Source of the DNA: Bolinopsis microptera
Lineage: Eukaryota > Ctenophora > Tentaculata > Lobata > Bolinopsidae
Length of the DNA stretch: 60,000 bases
Direction of reading: 5' to 3'
Assembly: GCF_026151205.1 (NCBI RefSeq)
Contig: NC_087084.1
Coordinates: 5,637,538 to 5,697,537, forward strand
Below the pieces are notes generated by a model. It searched no databases. It was not told the origin of the DNA and saw only the letters and a program-made list of their open reading frames with translations. Of this stretch, positions 11,889-22,945 are shown in pieces (the stretch's first letter is position 1; each line of letters begins with the position of its first letter). Both the position numbers and the translations under genes were made by a program.

Positions 11889-14363
11889 TGGACACGTTCA
11901 TTTGAGTTTGAGGATATTGGTAAATATAAGTGACCCTATTAAAAGGCACAGTGTAGTTGACTTTGTCACACAATGAAATTACACAAACCCTTGATGGTTA
12001 GGATAATCGTTTCATCCTCTAGGCTAACTTTGTCACTTAACGATATCTTAATCAGGTGATAAGATATCGCTTAAATACGGCCGGCACGGAAATGGTTACA
12101 TTGTCACACTATAAACATGTGACGGAGTAAATATGGACCCCTTGCTGCCGTTTTAGACCAAATTTTTGAGTGTCCAGTTGATTGGATGGGTACATATATG
12201 ACCATTACCTACATATTTGACGACTTTTTTCGTTAGATGGTGCACTCAGGTTTACTCTGTCACACATTTAAGAAAACATGTGAAGAATGTTTAGGGCACC
12301 CTGATAAGCAATGCTGAGTAGTGTAGGTTTATTTGATGGCCTGGAAGTGCTAGGAATTGTTATTATATCATATAGTCGTAAGGAATTAAAACACAGGAGG
12401 CACAAACAAGTTTACTTTGTCACATAATCTTGATGATATCTGAACATGTGTGAAATTAAACAAATAATTATATACCAGCTTAAACCCCTTTAAATATTAC
12501 ATACTATGGATCAAACAACACTGCTAGTACCACGCACCAGTCACATAAATCATTATCGGGTGGCAATATGTTAACAGTGTCACAATTAAACTACCGCAAC
12601 ATGGTCAAAAATAGGGTAATTTCGTCACAAAAAATTATTATAACTCTGTTAGCTCCTTGCTGGCAAAATAACTAGTTCATTGATGATAAAGTTACATAGT
12701 ATTCTAATAGAAGTATAGCTCTTCAAAATAGGGGCAAGACATGTTTACTTTGTCACATCAGTTATTATAAGAGTTAGGTAATCGTCATCAGATTAACAGA
12801 TCTTTTTCGTAGTTTGGATCGATTAATATAGGCAATAACGCATCCTATGCCAATTTTAACACACTATCTTGATATTTTTGGGGCAGGGAAAGTTAATTTT
12901 GTCACATTTTCAGCGTCTTTGACAAATTAATCTAAAATTGTTAAACTTGAGCCCTGATGTTCTAGACAATATTCTGATGTTCTGGACAATATTCTACCGA
13001 TTTTTGTCTGAAAGAATGTTGAATACTAATAGAGTCATAGAATATATAGATCTTCAAAATAGGGGCAAGACATGTTTACTTTGTCACATCAGTTATTATA
13101 AGAGTTATTATAAGAGACTATTTCATTCTATAATCATTATTTTTAACCTATTTACGATTTCGTATCATTTTTTGTGACAATGTAAACACTGATCTTAACT
13201 TGCATCAACTACATTGTCATCAAAGTTTTCCCGCCTTTCAAACCAAAATCAGATATAAATAATTCGCCCAAAATTTACCTCATTTCCCAATAACCAAGTG
13301 CCTTTTTAGCTAACTATTCGAAACAACATATTTTAGGGCTATGATTGGTAGATCAACCATCAAATAATGAGTTAAAAGGTTTTTGAGGACGTCTCATAGT
13401 AAAGTAAAGTAAAGTCAAGTAAAATTTATGACATCACATCATCACACATGTCTACAAACTATCATCGCACTGTGTGAAAAAATATATAATAAATATTTCC
13501 CCACCAACATTAATTAATTATCAAATACAATATTTAAAAACAATTTCATCAAAAACATTATCCTATTTTAAAAACTTCCCAGTGGAATAAAGATTTATAA
13601 AACGCTTCTTTGCCACATAAGGATGGAACCAAAGATAATTGTTATGTTTTTTCTTTATTACTGACATAACTGGCTCCCTCAATTCTTACTAAAACTTCAT
13701 TAGAAACATTCCAAAAAAAGCAATCATTTGTAATACTTTTAGAAATCATATCTATCTTATATCCTTCTAATTTAATTTTAAATCCTAAAACTGTCACAGA
13801 GTTCTTGACGTCCGGAGGGAGTTTGTTCCAATATGGAATAACTCGCTCCGGGAGAAAAGACTTCTGGATATTCTTGACCTTTGTCACACTTTTACTACAT
13901 CTATTGGATGAAACCAGATTAAGACCTGATCTGCTTGGTCTGAACAAGTCTGAACCATAATCAGTCATAGCATTAATAACCTTAAAAGCTTCAATAGAGG
14001 TATGGTATTCTGAGTGTGACAAAGTTACCCAAATATTGCCTTGTAACCGTTCGATCCGTGCCCTTTAACCAATGTTGTATCATAATTGTTAGATTGACCT
14101 AATCTACTATATTTCAGACCAAGGAATGATAATTAGACAACTGCAGTTAACTAAGTCACACAAAATGTGACATTTGAACCATTATAGTGCCTAACAACAA
14201 TAGATTTTCTTTCTGAGCAGTGCATATGGGAGTATGGGTTATGTGGCTAATGTTCAGAACTTCTGAACGTGCTAGGTTAATAGATGTCAAAATTAAGCCA
14301 CTATCGTCGAAAACGCTATCATTTTTGTTTACCAATATCCTCAAACTCAAATGAACGTGTCCA
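11889..14363. mobile_element. 2.5 kb element with perfect 36 bp terminal inverted repeats
   Basis: Bases 11889-11924 are the exact reverse complement of 14328-14363 (begins TGGACACGTTCATTTGAG). About ten direct copies of a motif close to TTTACTTTGTCACA occur between 11950 and 13090, and inverted forms (TGTGACAAAG) near 14010. A ~70 bp segment at 12708-12775 is repeated at 13037-13105. No transposase is visible; the only coding relic is a retrotransposon tail at 13642-14022. Subterminal motif arrays are typical of transposase-binding regions in DNA elements. Its position between arrestin copies A and B means it may have arrived with or after the duplication. A target-site duplication is not clear. 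Confidence 0.75.
13642..14022 (-). pseudogene. Non-LTR retrotransposon C-terminal fragment (copy 1)
   Basis: The frame encodes SFLPERVIPYWNKLPPDVKN followed by an FK-containing segment. This is the block that closes the reverse transcriptase polyprotein in CR1/Jockey-type LINEs (F-x-x-R-V-x-x-x-W-N-x-L-P). Everything upstream of about 120 residues is missing. A related fragment lies at 31890-31997 on the plus strand. Confidence 0.75.
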
Positions 14364-14638
14364 GATACTCAATTTAGGAATACAAAAGTAAAAAAAAAGT
14401 AAAAATCTAAGAAACTGAGTACTTTATTAGACAAAGAAATTGTACTATAATTCATTATTATATATCGCTCACACTATCTTGTCCTCACAACAAATTTTAC
14501 CACTTCTGATTATAATAATGTTTTTTTCGGGTCCTCCGTCCTCTTTGGCTACCTGTTCCATCTCCAAGACCAACCGTTGATGGATAGCTTTATCTATCTT
14601 CTTGCTTATATTAATAAATTGTTCAGGAAGAAAAGATC

Positions 14639-16274
14639 ATGGGGATTGAAAATTTTACCATGACATTGGATAATCCTTCTGGGGTGTTCTATGCTGGCCA
14701 AGTGGTTTCAGGTAGAATGCAATTTGTAACTACAAAGCCCTATGAGTCAGATGGAGTATTTGTTAAGTTTGTGGGAATGGCTGAAGTTCACTGGAGTGAA
14801 AGGCATACAACAGGTTTGCAATTTGCATGTATATTAATTTACAGTAATACTATTTCCTCACTTATAACTGTTTTGGTGTATGAATTAAGCAGCCTGGGGA
14901 CTCAGTCTTGATTACCAAAACGACCATTCTCAATTAACTTAATCCCAATTCCTCTTTCTTATAAAATAGATTCCCTGTAAGACATTTGAGTTCAAGTTTT
15001 TGCAGGAATCGCTTTTTCCATGATATAAAAGGTAAGGTAAATTTTGTTTTACTTAAGTTTTAGTGATCAAAATGAGCCAATAATTATTTAATCATGATGT
15101 TTCAGGTACTGGGAAGAATAGAAGATCACACACTGTACACTATAGAAGCCATGAAAAGTATCTTGATAATAAGATTTGCCTGTACAGTCCACCTGGAAAA
15201 CAGCTGCAGCCTTACAACTACGCATTTCCATTTTCCTTACAACTCCCTCTCACACTTCCTAGCTCTTTCATAGGAACAGTTGGCAAGATTACATATCTTG
15301 TAAGAGCTAACGTTCATCGAAGTGGAATGCACATGGCAACAAGGGTTACTATGCCATTTTCTGTTGTTGGCATCAAGGATCTTAATTACCTTCCCCAACT
15401 GCAACAACATCTGACTACAGAGAATCACAAGACATTTGGAATGCTCTTCTGGAAATCTAAACCACTTACCGCACAAATCACCATAAACAAGCAAGCATTT
15501 GTCTCTGGAGAAAATATCCTTGTATCTGGGTTAATAAGAAACGAAAGTGATACTAAAATCAAAAACTGTGAGCTGAAGCTAATACGATTAGTGAGGTACA
15601 ATGCAAGAGGGAAAACCAGAACTGATAAGCGAACAGTCTACAAGTGTGATCAACCAGGCATCGACAAAGAATCGGAAGCAAAATGGCAAAATGTTCCTAT
15701 TTTTGTACCTGCTTTACCTCCATCTGGTCTTGATGGATGTAGCATCATCCACACGGAGTATTTCTTAGAAGTCCGTATCGTTCCACCTGGCATGGCTTTT
15801 GCACTTGAACAAATGTTCAACATTACCATAGGTACCATTCCGTTTCGCCAGCAGTATGCTCCTCCTCCACCTACTGCAGGAGCAGGTTATGCAGCCCCAC
15901 CGGGTGGTTATCATGAACCGGGACCTTCTGGTGGTTATGCTCCTCCGCCACTTCCGAGTGGGTTTCAAGCTGGACCACCTGGACCACCTGGACCACCTGG
16001 ACCACCTGCTCCATACCCCCAGGCTGGCCCTCTTCCAGAAAAAGGTCCTGTTCCTTCTGCTCCTTATACTGACCCTTCTGCACCACCATCTGCTGCAGTA
16101 CCGCCACCATATGGAGATATTCAACCAACTTATGGTGCATATCTTGGGGACTCCAACGAGCCACCAGCTTATGATGATCTGTACAAAGGGGGTGATGATA
16201 ATGAAGAGCACGATGACACTTCAAGGAATTACCAGCCACAATACCCATCATTTAAGATACCTCCTGCGTATTAA
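14639..16274 (+). CDS. Alpha-arrestin (ARRDC-like), copy B
   Basis: There are two exons, 14639-14813 and 15106-16274, joined in phase 1 (447 aa). The arrestin N and C domains match copy A nearly residue for residue, with the same start context. The Pro-rich tail holds PPPY (391-394), PPAY (411-414) and a third PPAY that is the C-terminus itself (444-447), where copy A ends in LPIY. Three WW-binding motifs suggest stronger or multivalent engagement of a Nedd4-family ligase; this is inference. Copy B lacks the His-rich insert of copy A and has one extra GPP unit in the GPPGPPGPP run. Exon 2 and the early 3' UTR are far more similar between A and B than the introns are. Confidence 0.92.
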
Positions 16275-17709
16275 GTTATAAAGAATGCAGTGTACTCTCT
16301 GGACTAAGGTAACTTAGGAGCAAATACGAATGGCTTTAAAATGCTATTCGTTGTTTGAACCAGTGAAATTAGTATTTCAGCTAAAATAGGCTTGCAAGTG
16401 TATAGTTATGACTTGTGTTATGAGATTTTTAAAACAAACATTTAAAAAAAAAAAGATATTTTTAATATGATTGACTTTTTAGTTTTAAAAACTTTTTTTT
16501 ACAACTACAATTAAATACATTTGTTGAGGCTTATGTCACTATATAATATGCTTAGTGCTTATGCAATCGCGAATGCTCATTGATTAATACAAAGTTAATG
16601 AAAACACTCGATAAGAAGTAAACCTCCATGAAGTTAATATAATTATAGAACTGGCAACCAGACAAGAAAACATAATTTGAAGTTTGAAGAGATTAGATCT
16701 TCATCATAATAATATATAATATCCGATATTATGAAAATCAGAGGAATTTTCTTCTTCTTTTGAATCAATCAAGCTAGATGATTTGTTGTAAATACTGAGA
16801 TCAAATTATCAATTTACAGGATATCGTCAAACATGTTGCAAGGCGTCATCTTCAAAACCTATATATTAAAAAATTTCACTTTGTGGCCTTCTTGGGACAG
16901 TCCCTGTATTATACAATAGGCAAATTGCTACTGCGATCATTTCTTATCTTCTTAATTATTTTAACATGTCGAGTTTATGTGGCAGTTTAACTATGATTTA
17001 GGATATTATACAATAGGCAAACTGCTTCTGTGATTATATGCTAACTTTTTAATTTTTAACATGTCTGGGCTGATTTGGTAGTTTTATTATAATTTAGAAT
17101 ATTGAACCTGCATGAGTGTTTCTTTGTAGTTCTAACTTGTGTGACTTTGTGTAATTTTATGAATTATGACATAAGATATTGATGTACTTCTATATTCTCA
17201 GTAGTTTGATAAAATTCTTTTAAAAAATGTGTGTAAATGCTTTGTGTCCTATACCGTTTTCTGATAAAGGAATAAATATTTAAATTTTCGATCATAAGTC
17301 TCTATCAAAAATTGTTCACCGATCTTAACTTTTGTACGTGTATAATTCAGATACAAAGCTATTGAATCGTTAATTTATTAAATGGGAGGTATGCTACCCC
17401 ATATTTATCATGCCATAATTCTTTATTTAACTTACGTTCACACACATGCTCGTGTTCTACCCCAAATTTATCATGCCATAATTCTTTATTGAACTTACGT
17501 TTACACACATGCTCCTGTTCTAATATTTTCCTTTATTCCTTTGGTTGAGTTTTGTTTCTTTAGAATTAATAAAGTAATAACATGATGGTTTACCTTGCTA
17601 TATAACTGTTATTATTGAAGCATGGGAGCCTCGCTATTATTTTCAATCTGTTCAGTTGACAAGTTTAATTGAGACTAAAATACTCATTTACACTACAGCG
17701 AAGATTGCT
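16275..17709. other. Intergenic DNA with two tandem duplications
   Basis: A ~95 bp unit is duplicated at about 16908-17098 (both copies contain TATTATACAATAGGCAAA). A ~65 bp unit is duplicated at 17393-17522 (TTTATCATGCCATAATTC in both). An acceptor-like tract TTTTCAATCTGTTCAG ends at 17655, just upstream of the nuclease-helicase frame, and may mark a 5' UTR splice site. No other gene seen. Confidence 0.7.
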
Positions 17710-19932
17710 ATGACCAAGAATGAAACACAGTACAAGAAATACCTGCGGAATGGGAATGAGATATTTGAAACCTACTGTTCATCTAGAGACAAACATCCCA
17801 TCATGTTACCCAGAGCTCCTCAACAAAAGTATGTAGACCTTTATCCTGAAGATCAGCCCGGATGTAGTTTTGAAAATGATAGAAACCAGCAACTCAACTA
17901 TGAGGCTGAGGTAATTGTATACAGAGCTTTAGAGAGACTGAGTGGTGGAGATTTTATTGTTCTTCATAGTTTTGAATATACTCATTTCCAATATTATCTG
18001 GGAGATTCAAACCATGTTAAACGAAAATGTATAGAGTGTAAGAAGAGAGCAACTAACCGAGAAGGCGAGTGTGATTTTGTAGTGATAGCACCAAACTGCT
18101 TAGTAATTATTGAAGTGAAGAATATGGGTCATATCGGAAATCAATCAGACCCTAGGTGTAACAATAATCAACAGTCGCAAGCATTGGGCAAAACTTTCCA
18201 GAAATCACTGGACCAGAGAAACAAGATGGTAGAATTTGTTAAGAGATTTTGTAAACGGTTAACAGTTCTCCAGTTTACCGTTTACCCCAACTTTGAAAAA
18301 GCATCCAAGAAAGAATTTCCGATAAGCAGGGATAAACTTTCGTCAATAATTTTCAAAGAAGATTTGGAAGATTTTAGTGATTGGTGGACAGACAATGTAA
18401 GTGATCTAGTGTTGGATGAACCTTTACATCCTGAGTTTCGCACCAAACATGAAGATGTCAGGAACTTACTATTAGCGATGTGGTGTACAGACAAGACCAT
18501 TTGTGATAAGTCCAAATGTAGTTTGGGTAAGTGTATAGTGAATATCAACGAACAACTGCGTTCAGGAAAATTTACCTTTCGAAGCAATAACCCTGACGTC
18601 ATTCCATCACCCAAGATTGTCAAGGACTATTTAGGAATAGACAACTTGACTAAACAACAGTACGATTTGATAGAATCAAATGAGAAGTTTTTGTGGATCA
18701 ATGGACCCGCTGGATCTGGCAAAACTGTTGTTCTACTAGCTAAGATACTGCAACTAGCATTGTCAAGTGAAGATAGCAAAATTGTGTTATTCTGTCAAAC
18801 GCATAACATTGGTGACGCCATGACTTCCCCAGAGTATCTACATAAGCCGCTAGAAAAAGCAGGTGTTAAGCATGTTTCTACTGAGCTTGAGGTTAATGTT
18901 GCGTTTGATGAACGAGAACTAAATCGTACAATAAGACGCTATTTCGATAGCAAACAAGTTATCATAATAACGCAAATATTTCCTGGTAATATTAAGACTG
19001 AGGGTAAGAAAGATCTTTCTAATAAATCGCTAATGAACTTAATGCATTTATTTCAAGAAAAGGGAGTTCACGTGTTTTTCGACGATATTCAAACAAAGTT
19101 ACAGTGGGATGGAGATGTAAAGTCAAGAAACAAGTATAAACATTATGCATTATTGAGAATAATGTTCGAACTGTCAAGTTCCTGTCACGTTTGGATCGCA
19201 TGTGACACGTTACAAATCCCTTCTTATATTGTTCATGAGGAGGAAATGTTAAGACGAGACTCTAGACTAGCCAGATTTTTGAACGACGAAGTATCATCTA
19301 CACAGCTTGTAAGTCTATCAAAGAACTTGAGAAACACCTCTGATTTGGCGAGAACATTGTCAGTAATTCGACAACATATTATTGACCCGAGACACCTTGT
19401 ATCAACACTTAAAAATGATTTCGCCATTTTACAAGCCCCCGGGCACTACATACATGGACCAAAAACTATCGTTCATGTTCTGCAAAAGTTTGATAAGAAC
19501 CTTATAAATGCTATTTTTGTCAAAGAATTTAATGAACTATGTTTTGATGATAATTTGATAAATAATGATGATGTGGGTATTCTTTACACTATACATACAT
19601 GTAACACTATACAAGATGTAATTAAGACCATTTTGGATGGGATATTATTTTCAAAAGATATTACACCAAGGCAGGTAACATCAGCGAGTTCAAAAGAATG
19701 GCCTGCAGTTATAGTACTGCAATCGTTACTTGAGAAAAAAGTTGTAAGTTCAGAGACTGAATGGGCAAAGTTTTCATTTGATTTAGAATTGTTATACCTT
19801 GCCATGTCACGAGCACGAGTTAAGTGCACAGTAATAATGTTTCCTTTTGAAGGTACAATACTTGATAATTATCATCGCATGTGTAGTCTACTTTATAAGC
19901 TCAAAAATGACGTTACCGTAAGATATCATTAA
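17710..19932 (+). CDS. NERD-like nuclease fused to SF1 helicase, intronless
   Basis: A single open frame of 740 aa from the ATG at 17710. The frame stays open upstream to 17656 but only with a TTG; an acceptor-like site ends at 17655. Residues about 60-140 look like a NERD/PD-(D/E)XK nuclease: Glu67, then ECDFVVI (Asp122) and IIEVKN (Glu135, Lys137). The helicase follows: Walker A GPAGSGKT (332-339), an FFDD Walker-B-like site (456-459), CDTLQ (498-502), NLRNT (539-543), SxxSKEWPAVIV (658-669) and the motif VI-like AMSRAR (698-703). The layout recalls NERD-UvrD/DUF2075 proteins and the helicase half of Schlafens. It probably cleaves and translocates on nucleic acid, perhaps in stress or antiviral defence; that role is inference. 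It is the only long intronless gene here, so retroposition or lateral transfer is possible. All catalytic motifs look intact. Confidence 0.85.
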   Translation: MTKNETQYKKYLRNGNEIFETYCSSRDKHPIMLPRAPQQKYVDLYPEDQPGCSFENDRNQQLNYEAEVIVYRALERLSGGDFIVLHSFEYTHFQYYLGDSNHVKRKCIECKKRATNREGECDFVVIAPNCLVIIEVKNMGHIGNQSDPRCNNNQQSQALGKTFQKSLDQRNKMVEFVKRFCKRLTVLQFTVYPNFEKASKKEFPISRDKLSSIIFKEDLEDFSDWWTDNVSDLVLDEPLHPEFRTKHEDVRNLLLAMWCTDKTICDKSKCSLGKCIVNINEQLRSGKFTFRSNNPDVIPSPKIVKDYLGIDNLTKQQYDLIESNEKFLWINGPAGSGKTVVLLAKILQLALSSEDSKIVLFCQTHNIGDAMTSPEYLHKPLEKAGVKHVSTELEVNVAFDERELNRTIRRYFDSKQVIIITQIFPGNIKTEGKKDLSNKSLMNLMHLFQEKGVHVFFDDIQTKLQWDGDVKSRNKYKHYALLRIMFELSSSCHVWIACDTLQIPSYIVHEEEMLRRDSRLARFLNDEVSSTQLVSLSKNLRNTSDLARTLSVIRQHIIDPRHLVSTLKNDFAILQAPGHYIHGPKTIVHVLQKFDKNLINAIFVKEFNELCFDDNLINNDDVGILYTIHTCNTIQDVIKTILDGILFSKDITPRQVTSASSKEWPAVIVLQSLLEKKVVSSETEWAKFSFDLELLYLAMSRARVKCTVIMFPFEGTILDNYHRMCSLLYKLKNDVTVRYH

Positions 19933-20183
19933 AACTTAAAACCTTAAAATTGATCAATGAACCAGGTTGTTTTATCAATTACAAATTATTATATTTTGTA
20001 ATACATTGAAAATTTAGAAGATTTTCTCACGTGTCTGTTAAAATATTAACACATACTTCATGATCAGATTCATTGTTTTGTTCTCAATCTAAATTTCTAA
20101 ATTTTGCTAATCACCCAATTTGTATTCATGTTAAAATTATTAAAATTAAACCAAAGTATTGGGACCAAAATTCATACACCAAA

Positions 20184-20370
20184 CATTCTTAGATCCTTTT
20201 ATATAGCTGGATGTGATGGCAATTTATAATTTTGTATCAGTTCTGAAACGTTGGTACTACCACGGTTCAGGAAATGTGCAATTCGAATAAAAACCGTTAT
20301 TTATTCAAATGGAGTTAGTTTTCAATTATATTGATGTTTGGTAGTCGGAGTAAGCTAAATTTTATAAGAT
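20184..20370 (+). pseudogene. Relic of arrestin exon 1 (first of two)
   Basis: This aligns with arrestin D exon 1 and its upstream bases: an ATG at 20216, then a frame reading MAIYNFVSVLKRW and SGNVQF (D has MGIDNFAIRLNKP and SGNVQF), and then a TAA. The following 200 bp resemble the intron of pseudogene C, so an exon-plus-intron segment was duplicated. It is not coding. Confidence 0.6.
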
Positions 20371-20489
20371 AATTGTAATTTGATTCGAATTAGTTTGCGA
20401 AGAATGTAAACTATCTATTCTTCAGTGCAGTGATCCTGATGATTTTGATTCATGTACTTTGATCGAGTGATTGGAATCCTATCACGTGA

Positions 20490-20830
20490 ATAAGGTCACC
20501 CTGTTAAATACAGCCACATTAAAATATATGAATGTGTTGAAGGATCATTAATTCTCCTTGTCAACATATATTTGGCAAATTGTAACTGTCGCAATGTGAT
20601 CTTGTCATTTCTATCCTTTATGTCATGATTCAGATACATATCAACATGAGGATAATCACCCGAAAGTCTCCTGAAAAATTAGCCCTTCAGCATGTGTATT
20701 CAAGCATACAATATATTTTCTTTTCATGCGTGTCTAAAATATTCGAATGTTCATTTGACGATGGAATCTCGAACCAGTACAGTTACATGAGTGCGATCGC
20801 AAAGCAACAGCTTTACAAAATTAAAGGCGG
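20490..20830 (+). mobile_element. Degenerate MITE relative (copy 2)
   Basis: Segments such as GTCTAAAATATTCGAATGTT, TCTCGAACCAGTA, GCAAAGCAACAG and CTTCAGCATGT follow in the same order as in the MITE at 7802-8554. The terminal CAGGGTG ends are not recognisable, so boundaries are approximate. Confidence 0.6.
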
Positions 20831-20977
20831 TAAGGCAACGGATCTAACTACTTTGCCCAGCCTTAGTATTCTATTGAATGAGAAACACCAATTGCTTTTT
20901 GAAGTCAAGCTTAATGCGTTAGCATAACACATACCATTGTTTCCGGAAGAATCTTTTTCATTATATATGGAGTGATA

Positions 20978-22945
20978 GATCAGAATTGATTAACTGTTAC
21001 AACTCACAAACCTCAATCTGGGTGTTATGACTACCACGCTGAAGAAAACCAATCACATCGGAAGTGAATTCACACTACAACTATAATCGAATGGGTCAAA
21101 AGCAATTGGTTTAAAAGAGCTGATGTACATTGGTCGGAGGGAGGAGCTACAGGTATTTTATGAAATATAATATTATATTTGATAATCGTACATCTAGATA
21201 TTGCAGAGAATGTAAACCATATCTATTTTTTCACGTGGCAGTGATCCTGTGTTTTGATTGGTCAGTGCTTTACTCGGAGCTGATTTGTGAATCGCTGTCA
21301 CGTGTCACAAATATTTGGTTCAACTCCTGTCCCCAAAATAGCAGTCCACATTTAAAATATATTGTAAATGTCGTTGAATGCGATTCTTGATATTTCTTGA
21401 ACAGCAGTTATTTGGGACAACTTGTTCCGTTGCATTGTGATCTTAATCATATTCTACTTGTAGGTACTGGATCTGAAGAAGACTATCAAACCGAGGAGGC
21501 AGTTGAATTCAACGCTGAAGAAGTCTACCTTGACATGAAAATGAGCCTATACCAACCTCCTGGTGGTAAATTACAGCCATACAACTACTCTTTCCCTTTT
21601 TCCATGCAGTTACCCAAACATATACCAAGTTCATTTAAAGGGTCAGATGGAGATATATACTACCAGGTTAGGGCAAATGTACATAGGAGTGGAATGCATA
21701 CAGCAACAAGCGTTTACAAAACATTTAAAGTTGTCGGTATCAAGGATCTCAACTCTTCTCCCCAGCTTCAGTATCCTATTGCAATGAAGGAACACAAGAA
21801 ATTTGGGGCCTTTTTCTGGAAGTCAAAGCCCTTAACTGCCGAATTAAGCATAAACAAGCTAGCATTTGTTTCCGGCGAAGAAATTCTGGTCTCTGGTGTC
21901 ATTAATAATGAGAGTGACATCAAGATCAAAGAATGTGTACTTAAGCTGGTACAAACTACCACATATCGTGCTTCAATCTGTGGTAGTTCAACAAATAGGG
22001 AGCACCACAGTTCTGAAAGATATAACAAAACCACAATCCGTGAGTGTGCACAGCCAGCTATCGACAAAGGATCAAAAGCAGATTGGTTAAATGTTCCAAT
22101 CCCTGTTCCTGATTTGGCTCCTTCTGGATTAGATGGATGCAGAATCATCGATACTCATTATATTTATTGATACGCATAGTGCCACCTGGAATACATTATG
22201 CTCTTGAGCTTTCGTTTTCAATTATTATTGGAACTATTCCTTTCCACCAGCAACTAGCTCCTCCTTCAGCAATGCCTGGGATAGTATATACACCAATGCC
22301 TGGACCAACTGGGGCAGGATATACACCAATGCCTGGACCAACTGGGACAGGATATTATACACTAATGCCTGGACCAACTGGGGCAGGATATGCACCAATG
22401 CCTGGACCAACTGGGGCAGGATATACACCAATGCCTGGACCAACTGGGGCAGGATATACACCAATACCTGGACCAACTGGGGCAGGATATGCTCCAATGA
22501 CTGGACCAACTGGGGCAGAATATGCACCAATGCCTGGACCAACTGGGGCAGGATATTATGCACCAATGCCTGGACCAACTGGGGCAGAATATGCACCAAT
22601 GCCTGGACCAACTGGGGCAGAATATGCACCAATGCCTGGACCAACTGGAGCACGATTTGCACCTCCTCCACCTGGACTTCTAAGTGGGCATCCCGCTGGA
22701 CCAACTATTCCATAAACTGCAGCTTTAGTGATGGGCTGTTACCTTGAGCTTCGAGTGTTCCTTCTTCTTCTTACACTGACCCTGCTGCGCCACCTTCAGT
22801 TCCTGTACCACCCCCCCTGTGAGGGTATAGAGCAAGCCTGAAGCCACCAACTTATGATGATATGTGCGATTAGTGGTCGCCAACTAATAAATAACAAAGA
22901 TAGCTATGATGATGGGGCAAAGGAACTATCAACCCCTTATCGATT
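20978..22945 (+). pseudogene. Alpha-arrestin copy C, decaying
   Basis: Exon 1 (about 20978-21152) aligns with D exon 1, but the ATG is lost and a stop appears after four codons. Intron 21153-21463 is intact and phase 1. Exon 2 from 21464 keeps a full arrestin frame (LPKHIPSSFKG, YYQVRANVHRSGMH, SGLDGC) until TGA at 22168-22170, where one base is missing relative to copy D. The C-domain end resumes in another frame (IRIVPPGIHYALE, GTIPF), followed by eleven-residue repeats to a stop at 22715. Beyond that, out of frame, lie remains of the A/B tail, including an AAGCCACCAACTTATGATG segment coding PPTYDD near 22840. A truncated product from another start cannot be excluded. Confidence 0.85.
22270..22655 (+). 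repeat. 33 bp coding minisatellite in arrestin C tail
   Basis: About twelve copies of a 33 bp unit beginning ATGCCTGGACCAACTGGGGC, encoding MPGPTGAGYTP-like 11-mers. Two or three units carry an extra TAT codon. It has expanded where A and B have their GPPGPP and PPxY-rich tail. Confidence 0.95.

Noticed and set aside
17656-17709. Extended start of the nuclease-helicase
   Set aside because: The frame is open but begins with TTG directly after an acceptor-like AG; the first ATG at 17710 is the better start.
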